A DNA stretch of 64,000 nt from contig NC_064615.1 of the NCBI RefSeq assembly GCF_023898315.1, positions 736,233,450 through 736,297,449 on the forward strand, given 5' to 3'. Shown here in pieces: positions 9,966 to 21,027 of the stretch. A program made the position numbers and the translations under genes. The notes beneath the pieces are model-generated. The model did not search any database, was not told where the DNA came from, and worked only from the letters and a program-made list of their open reading frames with translations. How positions within the stretch are numbered: position 1 is the first letter of the stretch; every line of letters begins with the position of its first letter. The stretch is from Schistocerca nitens (Eukaryota > Arthropoda > Insecta > Orthoptera > Acrididae).

Positions 9966-11363
9966 AGCTCCATATTTAGCAATGGTATACAACTGCTCGC
10001 TTACAGAAAGATCTACACATACAGATTGGAAAATTGCTCAAGTCACACCAGTACCCAAAAAGGGAAATAGGAGTAATCCGCTGAATTACAAGCCCATATC
10101 ACTAACGTCGATTTGCAGTAGGGTTTCGGAGCATATACTGTGTTCGAAGATTATGAGTTACCTCGAAGAAAACGTTTTATTGACGCATAGTCAGCACAGT
10201 TTGAGAAAATATCGTTATTGTGAAACACAACTAGCTCTCTATACTCATGAAGTAATGAGTGCTATTGACAGGGGATGTCAAATTGATTCCATATTTTTAC
10301 ATTTCCAGAAGTCTTTCGACACCGTTCCTCACACACGTCTTCTACCCAAACATCGTGCCTATGGAATATCGCCTCAGTTATACGACTGGATTCGTGATTG
10401 CCTGTCAGAAACGTCACAGTGCGTAGTAATAAACGGAAAGTCATCGAGTAAAACAGACGTAATATCCGGCGTTCTCCAAGTAAGTGTCATAGTCCTTCTA
10501 TTGTTCCTGATCATTATTAACGACATAGGAGAAAATCTCAGTAGCAGTCTTAGATTGTTTGCAGATGATGCTGTCATTTATCGTCTTGTTAAGTCATCAG
10601 ATGACCAAAACGAATTTGCAAAATGATTTAGATAGGATATCTGTATGGCGTGAAAAGTGACAATTGACCCTGAATGAAGAAAAGTGAGAAGTTATTCACA
10701 TGAGTGCTAAAAGAAATCCGTTAATTTTCGATTACGCTATGTCACACAAATCTGAAGACTGTAAATTCAACTAAATACTTAGGGATTACAATTACAAATA
10801 CCCTAAATTGGAATTATCACATAGATAATATTGTGGGTAGAGCCAACCAAAGACTGCGATTCATTGGCAGAATACTTAGAAGGTGTACTAAAGAGACCGC
10901 TTACACCACGCTTGTCCGCCCTATTCTGGCGTATTGCTGTGCGGTGTGGGATCCGCATCAGATGGGACTGACAGATGACATCGAAAAAGTACAAAGAAGG
11001 GCAGCTCGTTTTGTATCATCACGAAGTAGGGAAGATAGTGCCATAGACATGATACGTCAATTGTAGTGGCAATCATTAAAACAAAGGCGTTTTTCGTTGC
11101 GACGAGCTCTTCTCATGAAATTTCAATCACCAGTTTTCTCCTCCGATTGCGAAAACATTCTGTTGGCACCAACCTACATAGGGAGAAATGACCATCACGA
11201 TAAAATAAGAGAAACCAGGGCCGCATAGAAAAATTTAAGCGCTCGTTTCTCCCGCGCACCGTTCGAGAGTGGAACAGTAGAGAGACAACTTGAAGGTGGT
11301 TCATTGGACCCTCTACCAGGCACTTAATTGTGAATAGTAGAGTAATCACGTAGATGTAAAAAA

Positions 11364-11672
11364 GCACTCCGTCTTCAGGCCACAATTGGCCCATCGGGAC
11401 CATCCGACCACCGTGCCATCCTCAGCTGAGGATGCGGATAGGAGGGCGTATGGTCAGCACGCCGCTCTCCCGGTCGTATTCTTGACCGAAGCCGCTACTA
11501 ATAGGTCGAGTAGCTCCTCAATTGGCACCACGAGGCTGAGTGCACCCCGAAAAATGGCAGCAGAGCATGGCGGCCTTAATGGTCACCCATCCAAGTGCCG
11601 GCCAAGCCCGACAGCGCTTACCTTCGGTGATCTGACGGGAACCGGTGTATCCACTGCGACAAGGCCGTTGCC
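11364..11672 (-). mobile_element. 5S rRNA-derived SINE (SINE3 type), copy 1
   Basis: Read on the minus strand the element starts with a 5S-rRNA-like head. On the plus strand 11580-11660 reads GGTCACCCATCCAAGTGCCG, CCCGACAGCGCTTACCTTCG, GTGATCTGACGGGAACCGGT, the complement of the 5S rRNA internal promoter region. The rest (to GCACTCCGTCTTCAGG at 11364) is the family-specific body. It starts 4-8 bp after the end of the CR1-like LINE. Confidence 0.85.
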
Positions 11673-12284
11673 ATATGTAGATGTAGGTTTTATAATTTTA
11701 TGGCGTGTACTTGCATCAGTATTTTTCAGCATATAACGGTATGTACTCCAAGAAAACTGAAATTATAGTTCCTAGGATCAGCGATTCAGTAGATTAATTA
11801 AATTGCAGCTATAAATTCTGGTTTTGAAAATTGTTTCAGAAACATGGCAGGGGGCTCTATCAAACTTAGAGCGAACGTAGCGGTCTCAAGGCGGCAAGTG
11901 TGTGTCGGCGACAGGTCGTCCTGCAGCGGCTAGAGAGGACCCGACAGTAACAGACCAGCCGAACGGCTACAACCGAAATCTTGAACTGAGTCTCCGTATC
12001 AGAATTTTGCAGAGTATATAACGTCTATAGGAAACTCACAAGGTGATCTTCCCAAAGTAATCCTCTGTAACTTACTGAGAGTCCGGCACACCTCTTCCTG
12101 GGACTAATTTTGTTCAGTCTGCCCTGCTTATGTGTTTAGTTGTACAAATCCAAACACTTACTATAAGATATTGTGGGAGTTGCAATTCATGCCCATTACT
12201 TTCCATTCTTTCATTTCCATGACGTACCATGAAATACAAAATCGTTTGATCATTGTGAGCAGAGGAATGGAGCTTGCTCACAGT
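11673..12284. other. no recognisable feature
   Basis: No coding potential beyond short random frames and no repeat that I recognise. Confidence 0.4.
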
Positions 12285-12440
12285 TTGGGAATCTATATCT
12301 GTATCTATACTTCGCGACCCACCTTACGATGTGTAGCGGAGGGTATTTCTGGTACCACTATCTTTTCTCCTCTTCCCTGTTTCTTTTACGAATGGTGCGT
12401 GGGAAGAATGATTGTCGGTAAATCTCTGTAGCCAGTAGTG
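12285..12440 (-). repeat. 3' fragment of a widespread CR1-type arthropod LINE
   Basis: Plus-strand text TCTATATCTGTATCTATACT followed by GACCCACCTTACGATGTGTA, GCGGAGGGTA and GAATGGTGCGTGGGAAGAAT resembles, from memory, the reverse complement of the 3' end of a repeat common in orthopteran and other arthropod genomes. The CATCTA-type tail is on the left, so the element lies on the minus strand. Only about 150 bp is present. Confidence 0.45.
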
Positions 12441-12454
12441 CAGCTGAACAATGT

Positions 12455-13265
12455 ATATCATCACCATCATCATCGCCGTCTTGAAAGACTAGGCCTTTTG
12501 GCCTGTTCCGCTTCAGAACAGTTCAGGCCATCTCTTTAAGGGAGGTCGAACGTCCCTCTTGCTGGTTGGGTTATACTGTATTGCAGCTTTAGTTATTCTG
12601 TCATTAGACATACGTTGGACATGTTATTTCCAGATCATTCGGTATTTTTCTGTTATATTTGCAATAGATTCAGCATTAAGTTATTATCTAATGTAGGCAA
12701 TTCTTTTATCGTCCAGTTATGAATATCCCTCTGCAAAGCTGAGGTACTTCATCTCTGATGGTTTCATTCGACGTAGCTGATCAAATGTTAGGATCCAACA
12801 TTTACTACCTTACAGCAGCATAGATAACGCTAATACTCTGCAGAGTTTAATTAATGTTTCTTTTCGTACGTTATGTTTTAATGTACGTTGTATAGTTCCA
12901 AAGAAATGCCAGAATCTGGCCAATTTTAGCTCTACATGATCTGACTTGGGAAATTTAAAATTGAACTCTAAATGTTTAAACTCTCTTACTTGTTCAATTT
13001 TTTGTCCATCTAAAACAATTTTGGCTCTTATAAATTTCAGCCCTTGAAATGCCATCACTTTTGTTTTATGTGTTGATATATTCAGTGTGCATTAGGAGGC
13101 AATTTGACTTAATTTATGTAGTGAAATTGTCTTCGAATACTTATGAGCAGTTCGTTACAATTATTTACTTTCAGGTCCAGTTGTCAGTCCTTGCACCAGT
13201 CGTCTACCCTCTACAGTTTTTCGCTGCAGTTTCTTGGCTTTTTAACGTTCCAGTGAGCAGATCCT
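12455..13265 (-). pseudogene. LINE reverse transcriptase C-terminus and 3' end, minus strand
   Basis: The minus-strand frame 13058-12810 reads MAFQGLKFIRAKIVLDGQKI and EQVREFKHL, preceded by STHKTKV: the KTKVMAF.G..P.R.KI region after motif C of RTE-like endonuclease/RT LINEs. Further along the minus strand (about 12680-12470), frames give HVQRMSNDRITKAAIQYNP and KRDVRPPLKRWPELF, the usual C-terminus with the GRRxxGRPxxRW block. It ends near a CATCATCAT tract (12462-12477) that serves as the tail. Many stops; the 5' part is missing. Confidence 0.65.
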
Positions 13266-14340
13266 GAACATCCGGCAGCTCATAAAGAAGGATCTTCATG
13301 TGCTTCGTGGATTTCAACGAAGCTTTCCACAAGATGAAATGGTCAAAGTTATGGACTATCTTCATCGAGATGGGCACACGGAGACACGTGGTATACCTGA
13401 TCCGGCAACTGGGCTTTTCGAACGCGGAGGCGCTAAGAATCAATAACACCTATTCAGACCAGTTTTCTATTGCCGGGGTGAGACAAGGTTGCAATCTCTC
13501 TCCACTATTGTTCAATGCATATAGTAAGCACATTATGAGGGAGGCTCTTGGAGACACGTATGGCAACATCGTTGTAGGTGGCATAAAAATTAACACTCTT
13601 AGGTATGCTGATCACACTCTGATAATTTTACAACCGACGAACATCAATTGGAAACAACCACTCGAAGGCTGGCCCTACGAAACAGAAGGTATGGCCTTGA
13701 AACCAACAACACAAAGAACAAAGTGATGATTGTAGATCGCCCTAATGAGAGCAGACATAACATTGCAACAGTTTCTGGGTACGAGGTCGTCAGTCACTTC
13801 GTGTATTTAGGATACTGGAGATTGCGAACTTGCGAACCGTAGGCGCATTTGGACTGCGAGCATTCTACAGCAAACCTTGTTTACATCTGGAAGGACACCT
13901 CCATCACAGCCAAAACATAGCTCACCCTCTTCCGAACTCTAATCTATCCTATCGTGACCTATGCAGCAGAAACTCGGACGATGAAGACCGCGGTTCATCG
14001 CAGGACTGAAGTTCTGAAAATGGGCAGCTCATCGAACCACTGAATCGATCATGAGGCAGCTCGGCATTAGAGCAAGAGTCTCGACTCTTTCTCAACCAAA
14101 ATCAATGGAAATATTTTCGTCACAATGTCAGAAGGCAAGAGGCAGTGGAAACAGCAACCATAGAGGGAAATGTCGACGGCAGAAGACGTAGAGGACGCAC
14201 ACTATTGCGGTGGTTGGAGCAGTTTAAGAGCCTGAACGATATAAGGTTGGAGCAAGCAGGTTTCAGTGACCAAGACAGAGCTTCGTGGAGGCAGGTCAAG
14301 GGATTACCACGTGATGTCATCTCTACCCTTGCGTAGGGTT
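13240..14340 (+). pseudogene. RTE-like LINE reverse transcriptase fragment, plus strand
   Basis: QILNIRQLIKK is followed by FVDFNEAFHKMKWSKLWTIF (motif A), GVRQGCNLSPLLFNAYSKHI (motif B), INTLRYADHTLIIL (motif C), KVMIVDRPNESRHN, YEVVSHFVYLG, TYAAETRTMKTA, and GNVDGRRRRGRTLLRWLEQF near 14167-14225. Motif C is YADH where active enzymes have YADD, so the active site is dead. Shifts occur near 13690, 13850 and 14010. The 5' endonuclease part is missing; the fragment starts about where the minus-strand LINE fragment ends, giving a head-to-head arrangement. Confidence 0.82.
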
Positions 14341-14659
14341 AGACCAAAAAGTGAGATTGTTCCTATAATCAACAGCACCGTCCGCGATTAAACTCTCGGA
14401 TCTCCAGTGTTATCCTAAAAGCACGTACTGTATCGAGTCACAATTCTAGTCCGATACTCACAAGGCTCGTATTTTGTTCATTAAACGATAATTCCATAAC
14501 TGTATCGAGTGCCGTAGTTAGTTATTTTCATGTTCCATCGATCACTTGCACGATGAATCACAATGGCGTGGAATAAGTTATTTTACATCATATCACAAAT
14601 AATTTTGAAATTATGGATACATGCTGTTTATTTAAGAGTGTTCCTTTAATGTATGGAAG
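14341..14659. other. no recognisable feature
   Basis: AT-rich spacer after the LINE; nothing recognised. Confidence 0.4.
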
Positions 14660-15060
14660 GGGCGATCAAAACGTTTTCATTTAAGGATGTTGCTGCAACG
14701 TAATGCGACTCAGATGCGAATATGTAAGCACCGCCATGCAAGAAATGGATTAGTTACGCGGCTCTGATGTGGGTGTGTAAGCATCGACAAGCCAGCAGTG
14801 TATTAGACACGTGTCTTTCAGACTTGAGTGCGGTACATGCGGCAACGTGAACAACAGCGACTTCATTATCAAATGGGCCCAAACAGGATAAACGTGCTGT
14901 TTTTCTTTTCTTAGCTGCCAAAAGACAAATACCTGTGGACATCTATCAGAGAATGAAGAATGTGTAGGGGGCAGCGTGTACGGCGAAAACTACCGCTGGG
15001 GAATGGTGGACCAGGTTTCGTGCTGCGTTCGCTCCAGGAAGCGGAAGAGACAACAATGGC
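14660..15060 (+). pseudogene. possible transposase N-terminal relic (helix-turn-helix)
   Basis: A frame around 14890-15005 reads VLFFFLAAKRQIPVDIYQRM, KNV, stop, then TAGEWWTRFRAAFAPG. The pattern (growth-phase helix, then EWWTRF recognition helix) resembles the N-terminal DNA-binding domain of mariner/SETMAR-like transposases. No catalytic domain follows. It may equally be a fragment of an unrelated repeat. Confidence 0.3.
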
Positions 15061-15263
15061 GCCCTACGGTGTAAATACTTCCTGCTCGGCTAGCGCACAC
15101 GTAGTGTACACAGTGATGGTTCGTTTCAGCACCTGTTCTACTTCCATAGGCTGTGCCAAATCGCTAAAAGCTTTGCTGCGCTGCGATCACCACCATTGAC
15201 GGTGGCGATCGCAAACCCCTGCTCGACAAACTTCGAAAAACCAGCCAGACAGTATCGCAATGG

Positions 15264-15467
15264 TTACTTCAAACGGTTCAAATGGCTTTAAGCACTAGGG
15301 GACTCAACATCTGAGGTCATCAGTCCCCTGGACTTAGAAGTAATTAAACGTAACTAACCTAAGGACATCACACACATCCATGCCCGAAGTAGGATTCGAA
15401 TCTGCGACCGTAGCAGCAGCGTGGCTCCGGACTGAAGCGCCTAGAACCGCTCGGCCACAATGGCCGG
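15264..15467 (-). mobile_element. tRNA-derived SINE, family A
   Basis: Full-length minus-strand copy from the tail (TTCAAACGGTTCAAATGG, plus-strand view) to the head (CTCGGCCACAATGGCCGG). Direct repeats CGCAATGG flank it (15256-15263 and 15468-15475). Confidence 0.92.
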
Positions 15468-16107
15468 CGCAATGGATTCTGATACACTTCATGCAGCCAT
15501 CAGTGAATTGATCAGCGACGCAATAATTTCGTCTCACAACACAGACATAGACACAGTCGATGGAACTACATAAAAGACCTGGAGCCCTCGTAGAAACGCC
15601 AGCGGGATCGCAGGGGGGGAGGAAGGAGACGACGACCAACGAGACAAAATGAAGAAAGTGCTACGTGTCGACGCCGCCCAAGAAGGAACTGTAGCCCACC
15701 AACATGCTAGTAGCACTGCTAACTTGTATGCAAGTACCGAAAAAGGGCCTTTCATCTTATTTGTTGAGAGTAGTGACAGAAACTGAGGCAGGCTCCATCC
15801 TATGGCACTAGGCATAATTATTAGACCGGAATATGAGTCACTATTCAAGCATACAATCAATATTACGGCGGCAGTAAAAAACAGTGTGAAAATTCAGACT
15901 GTGTCGGTACTGACTGCCCATACCATGGTTCAACATCCTTCCTTAGATAAAGCAAATTTGGAGGCCTATATTCCGAAGTTCTTCGTTATTAAACAAGGCA
16001 TCTTCAATAATGTTCAAACCTAACTTCTGGAGGACGAATTGCTAACGGACATGACGTTTTGCTGCGAACTTGTTGCCATAAGGAAACTCCTCCGAACAGG
16101 CTATGAA

Positions 16108-16416
16108 GGCCCAACGGTACCAACCGGCCGCCGTGTCATCCTGAGTCTATCGGCGTCACTGGATGCGGATATGGAGGAGCATGTAGTTAGCACACCGCTG
16201 TCCCGGCCGTATGTCAGTTTCCGAGACCGGAGCCGCTTCTTCTCAATCAAGTAGCTCCTCAGTTTGCCTCACAAGAGCTGAGTGCACCCCACTTACCAAC
16301 AGCGCTCGCCAGACCGGATGGTCACCCGTCCAAGTGCTAGCCCAGCCAGACAGCGCTTAACTACGGTGATCTGACGGGAACCGGTGTTACCACTGCGGCA
16401 AGACCGTTGGCACTGC
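16108..16416 (-). mobile_element. 5S rRNA-derived SINE (SINE3 type), copy 2
   Basis: Same family and orientation as the copy at 11364. On the plus strand 16319-16390 reads GGTCACCCGTCCAAGTGCTA, GACAGCGCTTAACTACGGTG and ATCTGACGGGAACCGGTGTT, the complement of the 5S internal promoter region; the body includes CCGCTGTCCCGGCCGTATG and GAGCTGAGTGCACCCC. It interrupts the LINE ORF1 after RKLLRTGYEG. Confidence 0.83.
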
Positions 16417-16847
16417 CATAAGGAGATTTAGTAAAATTACGATCTTGAGTGGGCGAAAGGTAACAAAGCCCTCTCCAGTTTGTGTTGTGACATTTAGATA
16501 ACAGCAGCTCCCACAGTTTATATTCATGAAGTTGCCTATCCAATGGATGTGTATGTTCCGTTCGTCTTACAATGATATAATTGTTTTCGATTTGGATATG
16601 ACAGCAAACAGTGCAGATGTAACGTAAAATGTGCATATTACACAGGCCCACGCGCAAGTGGTACCCGTGGGAAGGCCAATCAACCTGCCTGTATTCATTG
16701 CACCGGTGGTCAAAATGCCCTGTCTCGAAGTCGCCCATTGTATTCTCAAACACAAGGAAATCAACAAAATTATCTCTCTAAATAACATTTCGTTCCGAGA
16801 AGCAGCAAATGTGTTTGTAAACAGGCCTTATACAAATTTAGTTTCTT

Positions 16848-16865
16848 CCCCCCCCCCCCCCCCCC
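16848..16865. repeat. poly-C run (18 C)
   Basis: Uninterrupted run of 18 C residues in the LINE ORF1 relic. Its length is likely to be unstable or hard to assemble. Confidence 0.9.
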
Positions 16866-16984
16866 GCAACATCCAATTGCACTAAAAAGAACTCTGCCTT
16901 CCTCTCGTTCTAGTGAGTCATATCCCCTACCTGTGAGAATATCACAGACTCAACCGACAGAGTGACGTTGGGAACTATCTCGTT

Positions 16985-19165
16985 AACAACGTTTTAAATA
17001 TCATGGCTGTGATGAATGATATTAGCAGTAGGCTATGGAAATAGGCATAGTAGACTAATTTTGTGATATGTTTATCACCAAAATTTGCAATAACTCTTAT
17101 AGCATAAGTAGCTGAACTCAAACGTTTCAGCAGATCGTCAGTGGTTTCTCCCAGTTCAAATTCTCATCAGTGCACACATCCAGAAAGTTCGAATATTCTG
17201 CCTTAGATTTCTATTCAAAGTCTGTATTTATCAATGGCGTTATGCCATTTACTGTAAGGAACTTTATATGCTGTTTTCTCAAAATGTAGTGTGAGTCAAT
17301 TTGCAGAGCACCACTCAATAATTTTCAGAAATACATTATTTGCAATTTCTTTAACTAACTCTGGTTTGTTGGGTGTGATTACTGTGCTTCTATCATGAGT
17401 AAAAATAACGAGCCTTGTATCTTCATGAAAAAATATAGAGTGGCAAGTCATTAATAATTATTAAGAGCAATAATGAACCCATGACTGAACCCTGTGGGGT
17501 ACCATTCTTAATACCTCCCCAGTCAGAGTGCGGCGGCGCGGTTTCGTTCGACCATTACATGCACCTACCTGTGAACTCGTTGCAGCAGATCGCCGGTAGG
17601 AAAGCCAAGCAGAAACCTACCGTACTGCAACTTGCACCGTTCTGAATACAACGTAATTATTCTAAGAATCGGGAAAAGGTCTTAATTTTGAATGAAAGTT
17701 GGAAAGACTGGCAAAACTTCGGCATATTCTGAACCTTGAGATGTACACGTTCACTGCCAAGCCTGTGCTAATTTTAACACAATAATGCACAAACCTTTAC
17801 ATTCACGTTAGCAAGTTTGTGGTAACGTATTTACCGAACTCTGAAAAACTACTTAGCGTGGATTGCTCTTAAATTAAAATGCTCACCATACTATTAAATT
17901 CATCAGTGTCTAATGCACTCATGTTTTTAGTCACCGATTTGCTCAATATTCCACGTGGAATTACTGTATTTTCTCATATACATAATTACTTAAAAAATCC
18001 GTACTTTCTAAAAAACACACAGAATAAATATGCATTCACTTTAAAACATTTTTGAAACATTTAGCACAACTAAAAGCGCCAAATTATAACTTCCTTCCGA
18101 GTTCATACTACACACGACCATACCATTGAAAGGCTGGGCTCCAACTCCCTTGACTGCTGTAAGTATTATATATCTAAAAGAGAACGTTCTGATTGGTTAG
18201 TTTTCTTTAAGGCCAATAGAAAAATATTATTCTCCCGCGTTAGTCCGCGCTTTTCATGACCAACCAATCAACAAATAACACACTTTCTAACTACTTTTCC
18301 CGAAATAAATATTTAACATTTTGATATTTTGTTTGTACTTTACGTTACAAACTATTTTCATTTGCACTCGAATTAGCTTACCTTTTACCATAAACTTACT
18401 TAACATATTATGTTAGAAAGTTCCCCATAGTCTGCATTCACACTGTCTTATAACTTTCTCACAGTAGTTCGTAGAGCGTTCATCATTAGAACAATGATCT
18501 ACATAATTACTTTAGACCAGATTGGCGCATCATTAACACTACTAAAAGCATATACAGAACTGTACAAACATAAATAAACAAAAAGGTCTTCAAGAAATAA
18601 ACAGAACAAGTCACAAAAGCATTCTCTAGAGCTGTGTTTTGGATGTCACTGTGCGCTGCTGGACTCTGGTGGTCAAAATTCTTGATTACACAAAAGTTCT
18701 TTTTGTTTAGTCCTGTCCGCTACTGTCCTCTAGCAGATGAAAATTAGAACTACGTACTCGACTGAACCCTCCTCAGACTCTCTCTCACTGTGCACGCATG
18801 CGTCATTCTCCCGCTACACAGACTGTAGACAGGACCGATATAAGGCGCCACGCCTCAAAAGGACTCTGCTGATTTTTGCAGACAATATGTACTGTTAACT
18901 TCAACCTTCTGCTTTATTCCAGTTAAATGCGAATCAAACCATTTGTGTACGTCCACAATTTCACAATATTGAAGCTTGGTGAGAAGATTTTCGTGATTCA
19001 CACTGTCAAAATCCTTTGAGAGTTCACAAAAATCCCAGTGGACGATGTTCGGTTATTCAGAGTTTAATATTTGACTAGTGAAAGCATATACAGCATTTTC
19101 TGTTGGAAAACCATTCGGAAAACCAATTGTTGTCTAATACAATCACGTGGTAGTAATCATCCTAT
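16985..19165 (-). pseudogene. LINE reverse transcriptase on the minus strand, split by a 1.35 kb insertion
   Basis: On the minus strand, 19165-18869 gives LVFRMVFQQKM-like sequence (from QFGFRKGxSTENA), FCELSKDFDSVNHENLLTKL (motif A, first Asp replaced by Glu), and WFDSHLTGIKQKVEVNST. After the insertion, 17523-16985 gives SDWGGIKNGTPQGSVMGSLL (motif B), LVIFTHDRS (motif C, FADD destroyed), and FLGVCTDENLNWEKPLT. The clade is probably Jockey- or CR1-related. Both catalytic motifs are damaged and many stops are present. Confidence 0.72.
17524..18868. mobile_element. unassigned 1345-bp insertion in the minus-strand LINE
   Basis: LINE similarity stops at about 18869 and resumes at about 17523 with a natural spacing between KQKVEVNS and SDWGG, so this block is an insertion. 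Its ends carry a 6-bp inverted repeat (CAGAGT at 17524-17529, ACTCTG at 18863-18868). It has no coding frame. Internal features are paired CCAAT-like stretches near 18190-18250 and a GC-richer left end. No clear target duplication was found, so the class is unknown. Confidence 0.45.
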
Positions 19166-21016
19166 TGACATTAATGTTGTCTATTTTTTCAGATGATACG
19201 AAATGGACTACTGAAATACCTAGTAACACACTGACATACAGATGAAAGAATGGAAATGACTCGGACCCGAAGGTGAGCTATTTTTGCATAACATCGATGT
19301 TGAATAAAACCATGTGTTGGTCATTAGTAGAAAAAGCTAATCTTGTCCATTTGTCTTTTATGTTACATATGGGTACAAAATGAGCTGCAGAATATTTGGA
19401 AGTGAAAGTGATTGATGCTGTAGGGTTATTGATTAATAATACATATGAAATTTTTAAAATATCTTGTAGCGCCGTGTAAATGAGATTAAAGAGAGGAAAT
19501 AAATAGGTACACAGCGGACGAGTTTTAATTTCTGACTGAACTTCACGGTGGCTGTCGAAAATACTACAATGAATGGCCGGGACACTGCGTATGGAGTCAT
19601 TCCATCACTTGAGAGATATCTGCAAAGAACTCATTTCAGAGTTTCGCAAACAGTCCACATATTTATTGATCTGGATGGAACAGCACACATTAAGTTATGG
19701 GAACAGATAGCGAGAGATTACATTCGCTTCCACAGAAGATCTGAAAGTAACTGAGCCAGCTTTATGTCAGCTGTGTATAGTGCGAGATGGTCGAGAAAGC
19801 ACAGCTAACAATCTGCAAAAGATAAAGCTGCAGCCTTATCCGTCACAAGGCCGCAGCCAATCCTGAGATGATTTGCGTTACCACTGCGTCTAAGAGAAGT
19901 ACATTACCGCTTTAATTAATACGGTAAGCCTTTTAAAAAGTATTTTTTCGATAATTTCTTTTTTTATATTTTAACCCACAGTTGTGTTGTGGAGAAGCGA
20001 GTTCTATCTGTTTAATCTGTTTTCCTCTCCAACAGACACACCCATAAATAATGAAAGATTATGTTACCATGTAAATTTCGAGCTGGGGTCCTCTATCCTT
20101 GGGAAACGTCTGTTGTAAACAAAATATAACAAAACTTGCTGACTAATGCTTGCTGATCACACATTTTCGTGCTGGTTCAGCATGCCGGCATTCTATAAAA
20201 GCTGGAAAAAATTGCTACGAAGTTTTCAGCTGATTCAGGACTGCAGAACCTTTGCAGAGTCAATATCGCAGTCGCTCTCTTCGCAAAAGATGTAATTACT
20301 ACAGGCACTGCTACTAATAAGAATTTAAATATTTAGCTTATCAGTTATTTAGTGTCATAATGAGAGCAGGGATTCTGCGTTACAGAACTTGAAGAGTCTG
20401 GGGAATCCAATACACACCATAAGACTGTCAACGTTGGAAAAAGAGCAATCACTATCCGACATTGAGTGCAAAACGTGTCACCACGAAATGGTGCTAGTTC
20501 ATCTGAAGGACTGCAAGATATATCTACCATCAAGACTCCCAACCATCAGCTCCGCCTAACTCGACTTCTTCAACAGCGGTAAAGTTGGCATACATCGTGG
20601 AAGAGTGAGTGATACTGACACAGTCCATTTGAAAAGACTGATATTTAATTGTTGTGTATGTAAAAAAGTCTGTTTCCATTGATAAAGTATTGCGGAGCAG
20701 AAGATGGTAATATTGATCTCTAAAAGAAAACTGTTGTTTTATTCGCAGGAGCGTTTAGCTCTCACATATAAATTGATTGTTGAACTAAAACCTTTTGCAG
20801 AAGTCAATGAGTGAATAATACAATTGCTTCAGAGAGAGTGGTTTAGCGATTCCGAATACTGTCTTGTTTGCCAAGTGTACGTTAGGGACAAGTGTATTTA
20901 TTACCTAGAACTGTATCAGTTCTATCATAAGAAGCTAGCAGACTTCTCCATGACAGACATATTATTCGTAATGTACACATATTGAACACGAAAGTTGTTC
21001 AGTGCCGTTTCGATTT
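19166..21016. other. no recognisable feature
   Basis: Low-complexity-free, AT-rich sequence. A 68-codon frame at 19548-19754 and a frame around 20384-20560 (ELEESGESNTHHKTVNVGKR) show no domain or motif that I can name. Treated as non-coding. Confidence 0.4.
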
Positions 21017-21027
21017 CATACACAGCT

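Larger units (their letters stand above)
6220..11335 (+). pseudogene. CR1-like LINE ORF2 (endonuclease plus reverse transcriptase), interrupted
   Basis: Endonuclease: VVNCRSCVGKEPELQTLVES, IVIGAEISAAEFF and FRKDRLNTVGGGVFIAVKK (6240-6440). It resumes after the Tc1 insertion as LLIGSFYRAPDSE, TIIVGSDFSLPSIYW and LDLLATNNSGQIGSI (7889-8260). RT: LNKGKASDPDCLSVRFLSEY (to 9034), resumes after the solo LTR as APYLAMVYNCSLTERSTHTD, VTPVPKKGNRSNPLNYKPIS, FADDAVIYRL (about 10555-10584), LGITITNTLNWNYHIDN, RPILAYCCAVWDP and KVQRRAARFV. In motif A the usual LDF.KAFD reads LHFQKSFD, so a catalytic Asp is lost; motif C FADD is kept. Several stops and frame changes lie between 8260 and 8950 and after 10626. 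Confidence 0.85.
5540..11360 (+). mobile_element. CR1-like LINE with two ORFs, host of two later insertions
   Basis: Removing the Tc1 element at 6459-7886 and the solo LTR at 9035-9965, each with one target copy, leaves a continuous two-ORF non-LTR retrotransposon of about 3.5 kb: an ORF1 with an SGNH-hydrolase-like domain (5540-6151), then ORF2 with endonuclease and reverse transcriptase. The 3' end near 11345-11360 reads CACGTAGATGTAAAAAA, like the short GTAGATGTA-type tail of CR1-like elements. A 5S-derived SINE begins at once after it. The exact 5' end is uncertain. Stops and frameshifts throughout make it inactive. Confidence 0.82.
15476..16930 (+). pseudogene. LINE ORF1 (gag-like, zinc-knuckle) relic, split by a 5S-derived SINE
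   Basis: The frame before the SINE reads EKGPFILFVESSDRN, GRLHPMALGIIIRPEYESLF, KHTINITAAVKNSVKIQTVS, LEAYIPKFFVIKQGIFNNVQ and LLTDMTFCCELVAIRKLLRT (15720-16107). After the SINE come FRFGYDSKQCRCNVKCAYYT (16586-16645), CIHCTGGQNALSRS and LKHKEINKIISLNNISFREA. This is the nucleocapsid-like ORF1 of Jockey/I-type LINEs: a PRE_C2HC-like part, then cysteine knuckles. Several stops (such as the TGA after SSDRN and the TAA at 16021) and frame changes show decay. No matching ORF2 on this strand follows. Confidence 0.7.

Noticed and set aside
11580-11672. 5S rRNA gene
   Set aside because: Only the internal-promoter part is similar, and it is joined to a body shared with 16108-16416; it is a SINE.
20384-20560. 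Possible N-terminal part of a DDE_3 transposase
   Set aside because: Resemblance of a few residues (such as VGKR) only; stops nearby and no continuation.
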